Source: Saprospiraceae bacterium (lineage in GTDB: Bacteria > Bacteroidota > Bacteroidia > Chitinophagales > Saprospiraceae). Taken from it: a DNA stretch of 38,230 nt. Within the stretch, counting starts at the first letter, position 1, and each line of letters starts with the position of its first letter. The notes below the pieces were generated by a model. That model was not told where the DNA came from. It did not search any database and worked only from the letters and a program-made list of their open reading frames with translations. The DNA lies in assembly GCA_020847915.1 (NCBI GenBank), contig JADLBE010000437.1, positions 1-38,230 of the forward strand, given 5' to 3'. A program made the position numbers and the translations under genes. Shown here in pieces: positions 1-7,304 of this stretch.

Positions 1-863
1 ACAACTCCCGTGCCATCCGTATCCGGACTGCCGACTGAAAACACAGGTGGTGCATTGGTACCCGCGCCACTTACTGCTCCACCCGTACTGATCGAAGCGG
101 TGTTGCTGAAACTGGCGCCCACCGGAGCGGCAGGATCAACCTGAACCGATGCAAACACCGAACGGGCGTCACCGGAGGGAATGTATAAGTTGAAGGAATT
201 GGGACTGAGTACTGCAGAGCCAACCAAATTGGCTCCTGGCACATCTAGCACAGTGATACCGCCAATGTCCGACGGTCCGAGGTTGCGTACCGAAATTTCA
301 TACAAGGCATAACCACCCGGCGCCACGTTGGGCGTGAGCAGTTTTTTATCGATGGTCAGTGTAGACCGCGCCTGTGATACCAACGATGTGGTAGCTTCGT
401 TGTTGGCATAGTTGGGGTCGGCTGTATTGGATTGAATCTGCGCATAAACAGCATCCGCAAATAAACCCGTTGAGTTGAAAGCTGCATCCGATGGAATAAA
501 AACAGAGAACTCAATAGTCTCTATCTCGCCATCCGGCATGTTGCCCTTCCGTTGAAAGGTGCCGCCGGAAGAGTGAAAGTCCCAGTCGGGGTCGCCACTG
601 TAGGAGGCCATGACAAAGTCAAGGTCGTACAATAGGAACAATACCGTGGGATCTGCCGCAGCATTCGGCCCGTTGTTGCGGACAACAATCGAAAAAGTCT
701 CGACTGTGCCTGGTTCAAGGGGCGAAGTGGTGTGCGTCACACTCACTACCCGCAAGTTGGCCTGTGCCTGCAATGCTGATGGAGCCAGGATGGCCGAAAA
801 GCCCCCCAGAACCAGCAATGCCGACATAAACCGCATCAAGCGTGTAAAATTTTTAGCTTTCAT
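1..863 (-). CDS. Secreted DUF11-like repeat protein, N-terminal fragment, cut by the window end
   Basis: This frame opens with ATG at 863 and stays open to base 1, giving about 287 residues with no stop. Residues 1-33 look like a signal peptide: MKAKNFTRLMRF, then a hydrophobic stretch, then a SALQAQA cleavage region. After it come beta-rich repeats with phrases such as LRVVSVTHT, TFSIVVRNNGPNAAADP and YEISVRNLGPSDIGG. These are typical of DUF11/CARDB-like Ig-fold repeats in large Bacteroidota surface or secreted proteins, and many of those end in a T9SS sorting domain, which would lie outside the window. The role is probably extracellular and structural or adhesive; no enzyme motif is visible. 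It is divergent from the E1 gene, with a leader of about 400 nt. The repeat-family assignment is by pattern only. Confidence 0.85.
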   Translation of the reverse strand, partial: MKAKNFTRLMRFMSALLVLGGFSAILAPSALQAQANLRVVSVTHTTSPLEPGTVETFSIVVRNNGPNAAADPTVLFLLYDLDFVMASYSGDPDWDFHSSGGTFQRKGNMPDGEIETIEFSVFIPSDAAFNSTGLFADAVYAQIQSNTADPNYANNEATTSLVSQARSTLTIDKKLLTPNVAPGGYALYEISVRNLGPSDIGGITVLDVPGANLVGSAVLSPNSFNLYIPSGDARSVFASVQVDPAAPVGASFSNTASISTGGAVSGAGTNAPPVFSVGSPDTDGTGV

Positions 864-1261
864 GAGAAAAGAATTAAAAAAAACATTTGGTTTCAATAAA
901 AAAACCGGCCACCGGGCTAAAGCCCAATGCCGGTAGGAGTATGTGTTACAAAAGCAGAAACACCTGCAGGAAGGGTCCTGCAAGTGCGATCAATCGCTTG
1001 TTGTGTAGGTGGAATGGACGTATAAAATGAATTGTTTTCGTCAGACGGGGACAAAAAACAATTCACGTACGCCCCAAAAAAGGAGTACATGTTTTCAAGA
1101 GATTACGGATTTGTTATTGGATTACAACAACAGTTTCCTAAAAAACTGTGTATCAAGGATTATATTCAACATTTTCATTAATGTAAAAACCACACAACCA
1201 ATATTTGAACTTTGGAAGGCATTTACAATACTGAAAAAACGTTGAATCCAAATAGCAACTT
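864..1261 (-). promoter_or_regulatory. Long structured 5' leader of the DUF11-like gene
   Basis: About 400 bases without a convincing gene lie between the minus-strand promoter at 1269-1298 and the ATG at 863. Read on the minus strand it forms successive stem-loops: acagttt/aaactgt (stems 1143-1149 and 1130-1136), gaattgtttt/aaaacaattc (1055-1064 and 1029-1038), tgcagga/tcctgca with a 4-nt loop (965-982), then a terminator-like hairpin at 898-934. The frame at 1009-1245 on the plus strand has no family resemblance and is AT-rich, so I do not call it a gene. Either an attenuated leader or an independent small RNA would fit. Confidence 0.45.
898..934 (-). terminator. Terminator-like hairpin close to the DUF11-like start
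   Basis: On the minus strand, accggc and gccggt pair around an inner gggct-tt-agccc stem and are followed by seven T. It sits about 35 bases before the start codon of the downstream gene, so it could act as a leader attenuator rather than closing an upstream gene. Confidence 0.5.
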
Positions 1262-1268
1262 ACGCATA

Positions 1269-1298
1269 CAAAGGTAACTATATCAACATAAAAATCAA
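1269..1298 (-). promoter_or_regulatory. Bacteroidota-type promoter for the DUF11-like gene
   Basis: On the minus strand TTG, 19 bases, then TACCTTTG. This matches the TTTG/TAnnTTTG -33/-7 pattern of the Bacteroidota primary sigma factor. Transcription would start near 1262, giving a leader of about 400 nt. Confidence 0.6.
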
Positions 1299-1479
1299 CA
1301 TATAGTATTTATTTTTTTATATAATTAACATCAGCTTAGTTGTATCAACAATGTTTTCGCTCCACACAAATTATTGTTAAGCAAAAAAAACCATCTGCTG
1401 AATTCATCTCCGGCAGCACTTTTCAGACTCTCGCTAATTCGAGAACCCATCTCTCAATCATTTTTCCAAAAATATACCC

Positions 1480-1487
1480 GACCTTTG
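1480..1487 (+). promoter_or_regulatory. Possible -7 box for the E1 gene
   Basis: GACCTTTG lies 30 bases before the ATG at 1518 and resembles TAnnTTTG. No clear -33 TTG is present at the right distance. It supports the ATG at 1518 over the TTG at 1374, which lies upstream of it. Confidence 0.35.
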
Positions 1488-1517
1488 CGCGCTCTTATCC
1501 ACCACACAAACCATACC

Positions 1518-3521
1518 ATGGCCACAGGCAGCGCACCCGCCATAACCTACAACAATCCGGGACTCGATACCCCTACCCTGCTACACCTTTACGAACAACT
1601 CGTTCGTCCACGAGTCATCGAAGAAAAAATGCTCAACCTGCTGCGCCAGGGCCGCATTTCAAAGTGGTTTTCAGGTATCGGACAAGAGGCCATATCCGTG
1701 GGCGCAGCATGCGCGCTCGAGCAGGATGAGGTCATTTTTACCATGCACCGCAACCTCGGCGTGTTTACTGCCCGCAACATGCCGCTCGACCGCCTTTTTT
1801 GCCAGTGGCAAGGCAAACGCCTCGGTTATACCAAAGCTCGGGACCGCTCTTTCCACTTCGGCGACATGGAACACCACATCGTAGGCATGATTTCCCACCT
1901 CGGCCCGCAACTTTCGCTCGCGGCCGGTGTGGCACTGGCCCATAAAATGAAAAAAGAAGGTCGTGTGTCGCTGGCATTTACCGGCGATGGCGCCACAAGC
2001 CAGGGCGAATTCCACGAAGCACTCAACGTGGCTGCCGTTTGGAAACTGCCTGTCATCTTTCTTATTGAAAACAACGGCTACGGACTCAGCACCACAGCCA
2101 ACGAACAATATGCCTGCGAACAACTGGTGGACCGCGCCATTGGCTACGGTATGCGCAGCGCCCGCATCGATGGCAACAACATCCTCGAGGTGTACGACAC
2201 CATCCGCCGGGTTGCCGCCGAAATGCGCCAAAACCCTGAGCCTTTTTTGCTCGAATGTGTCACCTTCCGCATGCGAGGCCACGAAGAAGCCAGCGGCACC
2301 AAATACGTTCCCAAAGAATTGATGGATGAATGGGCGCAAAAAGACCCCCTCAACAACTTCGAAAAATGGTTGCTACAGGAAGGTCTGCTGAACGAATCAA
2401 CCGTCAGAAACCTGCGCGAAGACTACAAAAAAACGGTTCAGGACGCCGTAGATGTCATGTTCAACGAACCTGAACCCATTCCGGATACCGCTGAAGAACT
2501 CGCCGATGTGTATGCGCCTTCACCGCCTTCCGTCGCCCCATCTTCGGGCCAGGAACTATGGAAAGAACACCGTTTCATCGATGCCATTTCCGATGGCTTG
2601 CGCCACGCCATGCAGCGCCACCCCGACCTCGTACTTATGGGACAGGACATTGCAGACTACGGCGGTGTGTTCAAAATCACCCAGGGTTTTGTTGAAGCCT
2701 TTGGCAAGGATCGTGTGCGCAACACCCCTCTATGTGAAAGCGCCATCGTTGGCGCCGCTCTCGGCCTCAGCCTCAAAGGCATTAAAAGCATGGTGGAAAT
2801 GCAGTTTGCCGACTTTGTCACCTGCGGTTTCAATCAGATTGTAAACAACCTCGCCAAACTGAATTGGCGTTGGGGACAAACAGCCGATGTCGTCGTACGC
2901 ATGCCTACAGGCGGCGGTACCGGCGCAGGCCCGTTCCATTCCCAAAGCAATGAAGCCTGGTTTACCCACGTACCCGGACTAAAAGTTGTTTACCCCTCCA
3001 CCCCTTACGACGCCAAAGGCCTGCTGCTCGCTTCTTTTGCCGACCCCAATCCTGTCATGTTTTTCGAACATAAAGGCATGTACCGTTCCGAAAGCGGTTT
3101 GGTGCCCGAGGAATACTACACGGTTGAAATAGGTAAAGCACGACAAGTACGCGAGGGCAACCAAGTAAGCATTCTTACCTACGGCCTGGGCGTACGCTGG
3201 GCAACCCAGGCTGCCGACGAACTGGGCCTCGATGCCGACATCGTAGACCTGCGGTCACTTGTACCCCTCGACTACGATGCCATTTCAGCCTCGGTTAAAC
3301 GCACGAACCGCGTGCTTATCCTGCACGAAGACACACTGTTTGGCGGCATAGGCGGCGAAATCGCTGCCTGGATCGGCGAACACCTGTTCGAACACCTCGA
3401 CGCACCCGTTTTACGTGCGGCCAGTCTCGATACACCGGTTCCGTTCGCCATACCTCTGGAACAGAATTTTTTCCCCGTGGAAAGGGTTAAGGAGCAATTG
3501 GCGAAGCTTCGCGAATATTAG
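1518..3521 (+). CDS. Fused 2-oxoacid dehydrogenase E1, alpha and beta in one chain
   Basis: E1 is the thiamine-diphosphate-dependent decarboxylase of a 2-oxoacid dehydrogenase complex (pyruvate or branched-chain type); it transfers the acyl group to lipoyl-E2 in the cytoplasm. With the ATG at 1518 it has 667 residues. Residues 20-310 are the alpha part, with the ThDP motif G156-D157-G158 ending in N185-N186 and the RMRGHEEASG loop near 251-260. A Pro-rich linker follows at about 318-343. Residues 350-667 are the beta part, with GQDIADYGGVF, GGGTGAGPFHSQ and LHEDTLFGGIGGE. The frame extends upstream to a TTG at 1374, but those 48 residues are not conserved-looking and ATG fits the family. Fused E1 chains are known in Bacteroidota. 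Substrate (pyruvate versus branched-chain) cannot be settled from sequence; no E2 or E3 gene is nearby. Confidence 0.93.
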   Translation: MATGSAPAITYNNPGLDTPTLLHLYEQLVRPRVIEEKMLNLLRQGRISKWFSGIGQEAISVGAACALEQDEVIFTMHRNLGVFTARNMPLDRLFCQWQGKRLGYTKARDRSFHFGDMEHHIVGMISHLGPQLSLAAGVALAHKMKKEGRVSLAFTGDGATSQGEFHEALNVAAVWKLPVIFLIENNGYGLSTTANEQYACEQLVDRAIGYGMRSARIDGNNILEVYDTIRRVAAEMRQNPEPFLLECVTFRMRGHEEASGTKYVPKELMDEWAQKDPLNNFEKWLLQEGLLNESTVRNLREDYKKTVQDAVDVMFNEPEPIPDTAEELADVYAPSPPSVAPSSGQELWKEHRFIDAISDGLRHAMQRHPDLVLMGQDIADYGGVFKITQGFVEAFGKDRVRNTPLCESAIVGAALGLSLKGIKSMVEMQFADFVTCGFNQIVNNLAKLNWRWGQTADVVVRMPTGGGTGAGPFHSQSNEAWFTHVPGLKVVYPSTPYDAKGLLLASFADPNPVMFFEHKGMYRSESGLVPEEYYTVEIGKARQVREGNQVSILTYGLGVRWATQAADELGLDADIVDLRSLVPLDYDAISASVKRTNRVLILHEDTLFGGIGGEIAAWIGEHLFEHLDAPVLRAASLDTPVPFAIPLEQNFFPVERVKEQLAKLREY

Positions 3522-3808
3522 GTGGGATTTGAATGACGAAATACGAAATTTGATTTTTGAAATTAGAATTTTTTTGGCCTGCGTTGAACTGGGTATCAAG
3601 CGCATTTTTTGTCTGAATCAGGATTTTTAAGTGAATTATTGGATTTGAAGTGAAATGATCCCAAATCCTTCAAAATCCCATCCTGAAATTTAAAATTCTG
3701 AAAATCTTCAAATTCTGAGAATCCTGATTCAGACAAAAATGGCGGAGTGAGGGCCCTTAAATTCTAATTTCAAAAATCAAATTTCGTATTTCGTCAATCA
3801 AATCCCAC
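3522..3808. repeat. 287-bp imperfect inverted repeat filling the convergent gap
   Basis: Bases 3522-3571 and 3759-3808 are reverse complements at 49 of 50 positions. Inside them, 3606-3624 (tttttgtctgaatcaggat) pairs perfectly with 3721-3739. The AT-rich middle carries shorter repeats of attctga and gatttgaag type. The element begins directly after the E1 stop codon and ends three bases before the stop codon of the glycosidase on the other strand. It may be a bidirectional terminator or a non-autonomous (MITE-like) insertion. No gene is seen in it. Confidence 0.85.
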
Positions 3809-3811
3809 AAA

Positions 3812-4846
3812 TCAACCCTTCGAGTACCATTTTTTAACAACTTCCTCCCCTGCTTTCCCCTGCGGTGTGTAGTCCCGTTCGGGATAGCCTTCATGGCCCC
3901 GCATGTTGGGAAACCATTTCCATAAAAAACCGCCGGCCCACCAGCTTTCGCCATGAAAAGTTTGAAATAGGGCTTCGTAGGCGTTGGCCTGGGCTTGTTC
4001 GTTGATGCCGCGTTGTTCAATGTTTTTTTCCAGTTCCCAGTTGCGCCATCCACAACTGTCGACACTGAGGTAGCCATATTCGGTAAACAACACCTGTTTG
4101 CCATGTTTCAGGCTGAAAGCTTTTAGACGTTCGCGTGTGGGTTCCCAGGCTCTTTTCATGGCTTCTACATCGGGTGTAGCACTTTCCACAAGCGGAAAGT
4201 AACCGCTAAGGCCAATGTAGTCGAGCTCTGGCCAAAACGGCGCTTGTTCCCAGTCGTCCCAATTGGACGAATACACCAACTTTCCCGGAAAGACAGCCCG
4301 TACTTGTTTGATAAGTCCCAACCAGTAGGCCGGTCGTTCCGATATGGCTGTACGAAATTCCGTACCAATGCAAAACAGATCGGCGCCATGTTCGGCGCCA
4401 AGTTTGGCCATGGTGAGGATGTAGGTACTGTAGTCCTGTTCCCACGATGCCCATGCTTCCGGTTCCTCGAAACGAAGCATTCCAGTCCAGCTTCCTGGCA
4501 CATATACCTGAGGTTTAAGCATTACCCGCAACCCGTTTTCATGGGCCAGCCGGATGCTTTCTGCAACGCCTTCGGGCCGTTCACCCCACCATTGCCATCC
4601 ACCCTCATTGTATTGTACATGCGGATTTCCCGGGCGTGTAAAGGCATACGGAACCACGGCTATCCAGCCGGCACCCACGCCTTTCACAGCGGTCATGGGA
4701 TTGTTGGCAAACGGTTCGGGGGGAGCCACGAAGGTTAGTCCCATCATTTTTTCGCCGGATGGCAGCAGTACGCTGGCTTGGATGGCCGGCTTGGAGCGGT
4801 TGCAAAAGGCTGCGAGCAGGATAGACAGGAAAAGCAGTTTGTACAT
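3812..4846 (-). CDS. GH113-like glycoside hydrolase, probable lipoprotein
   Basis: 344 residues from the ATG at 4846; an upstream TTG would add only MPI. The N-terminus MYKLLFLSILLAAFC15 is a short hydrophobic signal with a possible lipid-attached Cys15, although Phe at -1 is unusual for a lipobox. The rest reads as a single TIM barrel with WIAVVPYAF (61-69), VMLKPQVYVPGSWTG (108-122), the IGTE motif with likely acid/base E163, SNWDDW (194-199) and FTEYGY with likely nucleophile E256. This pattern fits clan GH-A, closest to GH113 (beta-mannanases and relatives) as far as I can judge. The substrate is unproven. It would act in the periplasm or at the outer membrane. It is convergent with E1 and separated from the HIT gene by a strong terminator. 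Confidence 0.82.
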   Translation of the reverse strand: MYKLLFLSILLAAFCNRSKPAIQASVLLPSGEKMMGLTFVAPPEPFANNPMTAVKGVGAGWIAVVPYAFTRPGNPHVQYNEGGWQWWGERPEGVAESIRLAHENGLRVMLKPQVYVPGSWTGMLRFEEPEAWASWEQDYSTYILTMAKLGAEHGADLFCIGTEFRTAISERPAYWLGLIKQVRAVFPGKLVYSSNWDDWEQAPFWPELDYIGLSGYFPLVESATPDVEAMKRAWEPTRERLKAFSLKHGKQVLFTEYGYLSVDSCGWRNWELEKNIEQRGINEQAQANAYEALFQTFHGESWWAGGFLWKWFPNMRGHEGYPERDYTPQGKAGEEVVKKWYSKG

Positions 4847-4866
4847 GATGGGCAAATTGTGGTATT

Positions 4867-4874
4867 CAAATGTA
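4867..4874 (-). promoter_or_regulatory. -7 box for the glycosidase
   Basis: On the minus strand TACATTTG, a full match to TAnnTTTG, with its edge 20 bases before the ATG at 4846. A TTC lies 18 bases further upstream as a weak -33. It places the glycosidase in its own transcript after the terminator at 4909-4946. Confidence 0.5.
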
Positions 4875-4908
4875 CGAAAAGGGTGCCTATACGAAGCCCG
4901 GGCATACC

Positions 4909-4946
4909 AAAAACATGAGCCACCCCGAATCCGGGATGGCTCATGT
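4909..4946 (-). terminator. Intrinsic terminator after the greA-HIT operon
   Basis: On the minus strand acatgagccatccc pairs with ggggtggctcatgt (14 bp, one G-T pair) around a 6-nt loop and is followed by a run of T. It lies 28 bases past the HIT stop codon. Confidence 0.8.
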
Positions 4947-4974
4947 TGGTATTTATTGGATTCACGGACACACC

Positions 4975-5370
4975 CTAGTCCAAGTTGCCGGCAATGGCGT
5001 CTGCCAATGCCTTCAGTTCGTCAGAATCCATATCCAATGGAGGTTTGCCAAAACTAAGGTCAGAAACCTGGTTCATAGGCATGAGGTGAACGTGGGCATG
5101 GGGCACTTCAAGACCGATCACGGCAACACCCACTTTTTTACAGGGTACCGTGGATTTGAGTGCACGCGCTACCCTTTTGGCAAAAAGCATAAGCCCGGCC
5201 AGCCCCTCATCTTCCATATCGAAGAGGTAGTCGATTTCCTGTTTGGGAATGCAGAGGGTATGGCCTTTGGCCATGGGCCTTACATCGAGAAATGCCAGGT
5301 ATTGGTCGGTTTCTGCGACTTTGTAACAAGGAATTTCTCCACTTACGATGCGGGAAAAAATGGTAGCCAT
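4975..5370 (-). CDS. HIT-family nucleotide hydrolase/transferase
   Basis: 131 residues from the ATG at 5370 (MATIFSRIVSGEIP). HIT proteins are small cytoplasmic enzymes that hydrolyse nucleoside phosphoramidates or related adenylated compounds. The diagnostic histidine triad is H91-A-H93-V-H95-L-M, with H93 the expected nucleophile. The upstream RPMAKGHTL (31-39) is also typical. A longer frame begins inside greA, but the family start and the 7-base gap after the greA stop codon favour 5370. The gene is co-transcribed behind greA, a common pairing in Bacteroidota. The exact substrate is unknown. Confidence 0.92.
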   Translation of the reverse strand: MATIFSRIVSGEIPCYKVAETDQYLAFLDVRPMAKGHTLCIPKQEIDYLFDMEDEGLAGLMLFAKRVARALKSTVPCKKVGVAVIGLEVPHAHVHLMPMNQVSDLSFGKPPLDMDSDELKALADAIAGNLD

Positions 5371-5377
5371 GCGGTTA

Positions 5378-5854
5378 TTAGCCAATGGTGATTTCAACAA
5401 CCTGGAATTCGATAACCCCACCGGGTGTTTGAACAACAACTTTATCGCCGCGTTCTTTGCCCAGCAGACCATGTCCAATGGGTGAAGTGACAGAAATTTT
5501 CATTGCTTTTGCGTCGGCTTCGGTTTCGGAAACCAGTTTATAGGTTACCTCTTTGGACGTTTTCAGGTTTTTGATGGTAACGTTGGACAGGATGGCCACT
5601 TTAGAGTCATCAAGTTGACTTTCATCGATGACACGGGCATTGGAGAGCACCGTTTCGAGCTCGTTTATTTTGAGTTCCAACATGCCCTGGGCATCTTTGG
5701 CTGCGTCGTATTCGGCATTTTCCGACAAATCGCCCTGCGAGCGCGCTTCCGCAATGGCTCGGGCTGCTTCCTGACGACCAGTGGATTTCAGTTCTTCCAA
5801 TTCAGCTTTGAGCTTATCGTAGCCGGGTTGCGTCAGATACGTGTAATTAGACAT
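5378..5854 (-). CDS. greA: Transcription elongation factor GreA
   Basis: 158 residues, the usual GreA length. It rescues backtracked RNA polymerase by stimulating cleavage of the nascent RNA through the secondary channel. Residues 1-75 form the coiled-coil hairpin with the acidic tip motif GDLSENAEYDAAK (D42 and E45 are the metal-binding acids). Residues 80-158 form the FKBP-like domain with SPIGHGLLGKERGD (124-137) and VQTPGG. It is the first gene of a greA-HIT operon. Between it and the upstream PorV-like gene are a promoter and two terminator-like hairpins, so its own expression may be attenuated. Confidence 0.97.
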   Translation of the reverse strand: MSNYTYLTQPGYDKLKAELEELKSTGRQEAARAIAEARSQGDLSENAEYDAAKDAQGMLELKINELETVLSNARVIDESQLDDSKVAILSNVTIKNLKTSKEVTYKLVSETEADAKAMKISVTSPIGHGLLGKERGDKVVVQTPGGVIEFQVVEITIG

Positions 5855-5911
5855 GGTAAAAAATGATTAAGGTTAAACAACGGTTGGGCCAACAACCAAT
5901 GTTAATGTAAT

Positions 5912-5937
5912 AAAAAAATAGCGCCATGGAGGGCGCC
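5912..5937 (-). terminator. Second hairpin with T-run in the greA leader
   Basis: On the minus strand gcgcc and ggcgc pair around a 6-nt loop (ctccat) and are followed after two bases by seven T. It is shorter than the hairpin at 5953-5997 and lies about 60 bases before the greA start. It may be an attenuator. Confidence 0.5.
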
Positions 5938-5952
5938 GGGCATCAGGCATAG

Positions 5953-5997
5953 AAAAAACAGAAACGCTTCCAGCCTGTTAGGTTAGAAACGTTTCTG
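5953..5997 (-). terminator. Hairpin with T-run between the PorV-like gene and greA
   Basis: On the minus strand cagaaacg and cgtttctg pair around a 23-nt loop and are followed directly by six T. It could terminate the receptor/cargo/PorV transcript. It also lies downstream of the candidate greA promoter at 6015-6022, so it would affect greA messages as well. Confidence 0.6.
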
Positions 5998-6014
5998 CTC
6001 TATGGTTAGTTCTG

Positions 6015-6022
6015 CAAAGGTA
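6015..6022 (-). promoter_or_regulatory. Candidate greA -7 box upstream of two terminator-like hairpins
   Basis: On the minus strand TACCTTTG, a full TAnnTTTG match identical to the box of the DUF11-like gene. No convincing -33 at 19-21 bases. A start near 6008 would give a greA leader of about 150 nt holding both hairpins. Confidence 0.5.
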
Positions 6023-6093
6023 AGTAGATTTTACCAAAATTGAAAATCATTGTTTTCAATCCGGAAACTGACCTTTACGGGCACATCAAATTT

Positions 6094-7140
6094 CTACAGA
6101 TCGATGCGAACACCAATGTTGTGGATACCGCGGTATACGCTGGTGGAACGGAAAGCATAATCGATCGAGAGACGCGAATCGGAACCTTTTTTGAAGGCTG
6201 TCGAAACACTGAAACCGGCGCTTACGCCGTTGTCGAGCGATTTTTCGATCTCGTTTTGGTCAAATTCTCCTTTGTAGCCTGCACGGAACGCGAAGTTTTT
6301 GCCAAGGGCAAATTCAACGCCGCCGCCAACCTGGTCGCGGGAAAACGCGTTCGAAGTAAAGTTACCCACTACTGTCAAACGGTTTGACTTGGCAAAGATG
6401 AAATCGTACGACGCACCGATGTTGAGCTGCGATGGCAGTTCGTAAGCAGCGGTACGGCTGTAGTACGTGATTGGATATTCAAACGTCTGGCCCGGGTTCG
6501 GACGTGGTTGTGCAAGACCTTCACCTTTGAACTGCATCTTGGAACCTACGTTGCGCAAGGCAATACCAAATTTGAAGTTGTCCTGTTCACCGGTAACGTA
6601 TTGAACACCTGCATCGATGGCCATGGCACTGGCGCTGGCGTTGGAGATTGATTCGTTCACGAATTTAGCCGTAACACCAACCGACACACGGTTTTCAAAC
6701 ATGTGCGCGTACGATACGCCGAGGTTGAACAACGAGGGGCTGAACGTAGCACCCGAACCTTCGGGAACATCGGTGGTGGTGAGTGGAATTTCGCCCATAT
6801 CAACAGCCATAAGACTGAGACCAATGGTGCCACCACCTTTGCCGATTTTTTGAGCAAAACCCAGCGCATTGATGCTGACATCGGCACCTTCCAAATAACG
6901 GGAATGCCCAATTTGGATTTGTGTTTTGTTGATGCGCGACAAGCCGGCTACGTTGAGGTACAGGGCGTCTGCGCCACTCACATTCGCGGTATTCATCGAA
7001 TGTAAGCCGGCACTGCGAGCCCATGGATTGATCAGCAGCTGTGCCGCACCAGCCTCACCCTGGCGATCGGGGTTGCCGGCAAAGGCAACAGAAGCCAGCA
7101 GCAGACAGCAGGGCAACAGGTATGTAAACTTGTAGTTCAT
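6094..7140 (-). CDS. PorV/PorQ-family outer-membrane beta-barrel protein
   Basis: 348 residues from the ATG at 7140; an upstream GTG would add 18 hydrophilic residues ahead of the signal peptide and is rejected. Residues 1-21 are a signal peptide ending in VAFAG. The start of the mature protein, with AGAAQLLINPWARSAGLHSMNTA and then GADALYLNVAGLSRI (56-70), is the family hallmark, and the remainder alternates in beta-barrel fashion to the C-terminus GVRIDL. PorV is the T9SS shuttle/acceptor that brings sorted cargo to the attachment complex, while PorQ-like relatives serve other cargo. It is the third gene after a TonB receptor and a T9SS cargo protein, so I infer a paralogue dedicated to that cargo rather than the general PorV. 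Confidence 0.85.
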   Translation of the reverse strand: MNYKFTYLLPCCLLLASVAFAGNPDRQGEAGAAQLLINPWARSAGLHSMNTANVSGADALYLNVAGLSRINKTQIQIGHSRYLEGADVSINALGFAQKIGKGGGTIGLSLMAVDMGEIPLTTTDVPEGSGATFSPSLFNLGVSYAHMFENRVSVGVTAKFVNESISNASASAMAIDAGVQYVTGEQDNFKFGIALRNVGSKMQFKGEGLAQPRPNPGQTFEYPITYYSRTAAYELPSQLNIGASYDFIFAKSNRLTVVGNFTSNAFSRDQVGGGVEFALGKNFAFRAGYKGEFDQNEIEKSLDNGVSAGFSVSTAFKKGSDSRLSIDYAFRSTSVYRGIHNIGVRIDL

Positions 7141-7193
7141 ATCAAAGAAGGGTTGATGGAAATGATCATTGTTCGTTTCCGTTGTCGTTGGCA

Positions 7194-7279
7194 CTTGCCC
7201 ATGGGTAATTGATGGTGGTTCGTTTTAATTTTGATAACTCAAAATCCAAAAAAACTACGATCAACTACCCACAGGCAAG
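7194..7279 (-). repeat. Imperfect inverted repeat in the gap before the PorV-like gene
   Basis: Bases 7194-7213 and 7260-7279 are inverted copies at 17 of 20 positions (cttgcctgtgggtagttgat type), separated by 46 bases that contain a run of seven T on the minus strand. The stem lies between the cargo stop codon and the PorV-like start. It may stabilise the message or partly terminate it, lowering the downstream gene. Confidence 0.45.
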
Positions 7280-7304
7280 GAACAACAACGATCAACGAAC
7301 TATT

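Noticed and set aside
610..936. 108-aa frame on the plus strand
   Set aside because: Antisense to the truncated DUF11-like gene, whose long open frame with signal peptide and repeats is far better supported.
1009..1245. 78-aa frame in the leader of the DUF11-like gene
   Set aside because: AT-rich, no family resemblance, opposite to the direction of the leader transcript and overlapping several stem-loops.
1374..1517. TTG-initiated extension of the E1 gene
   Set aside because: It adds 48 residues with no family resemblance and includes the candidate -7 box; the ATG at 1518 gives the normal length.
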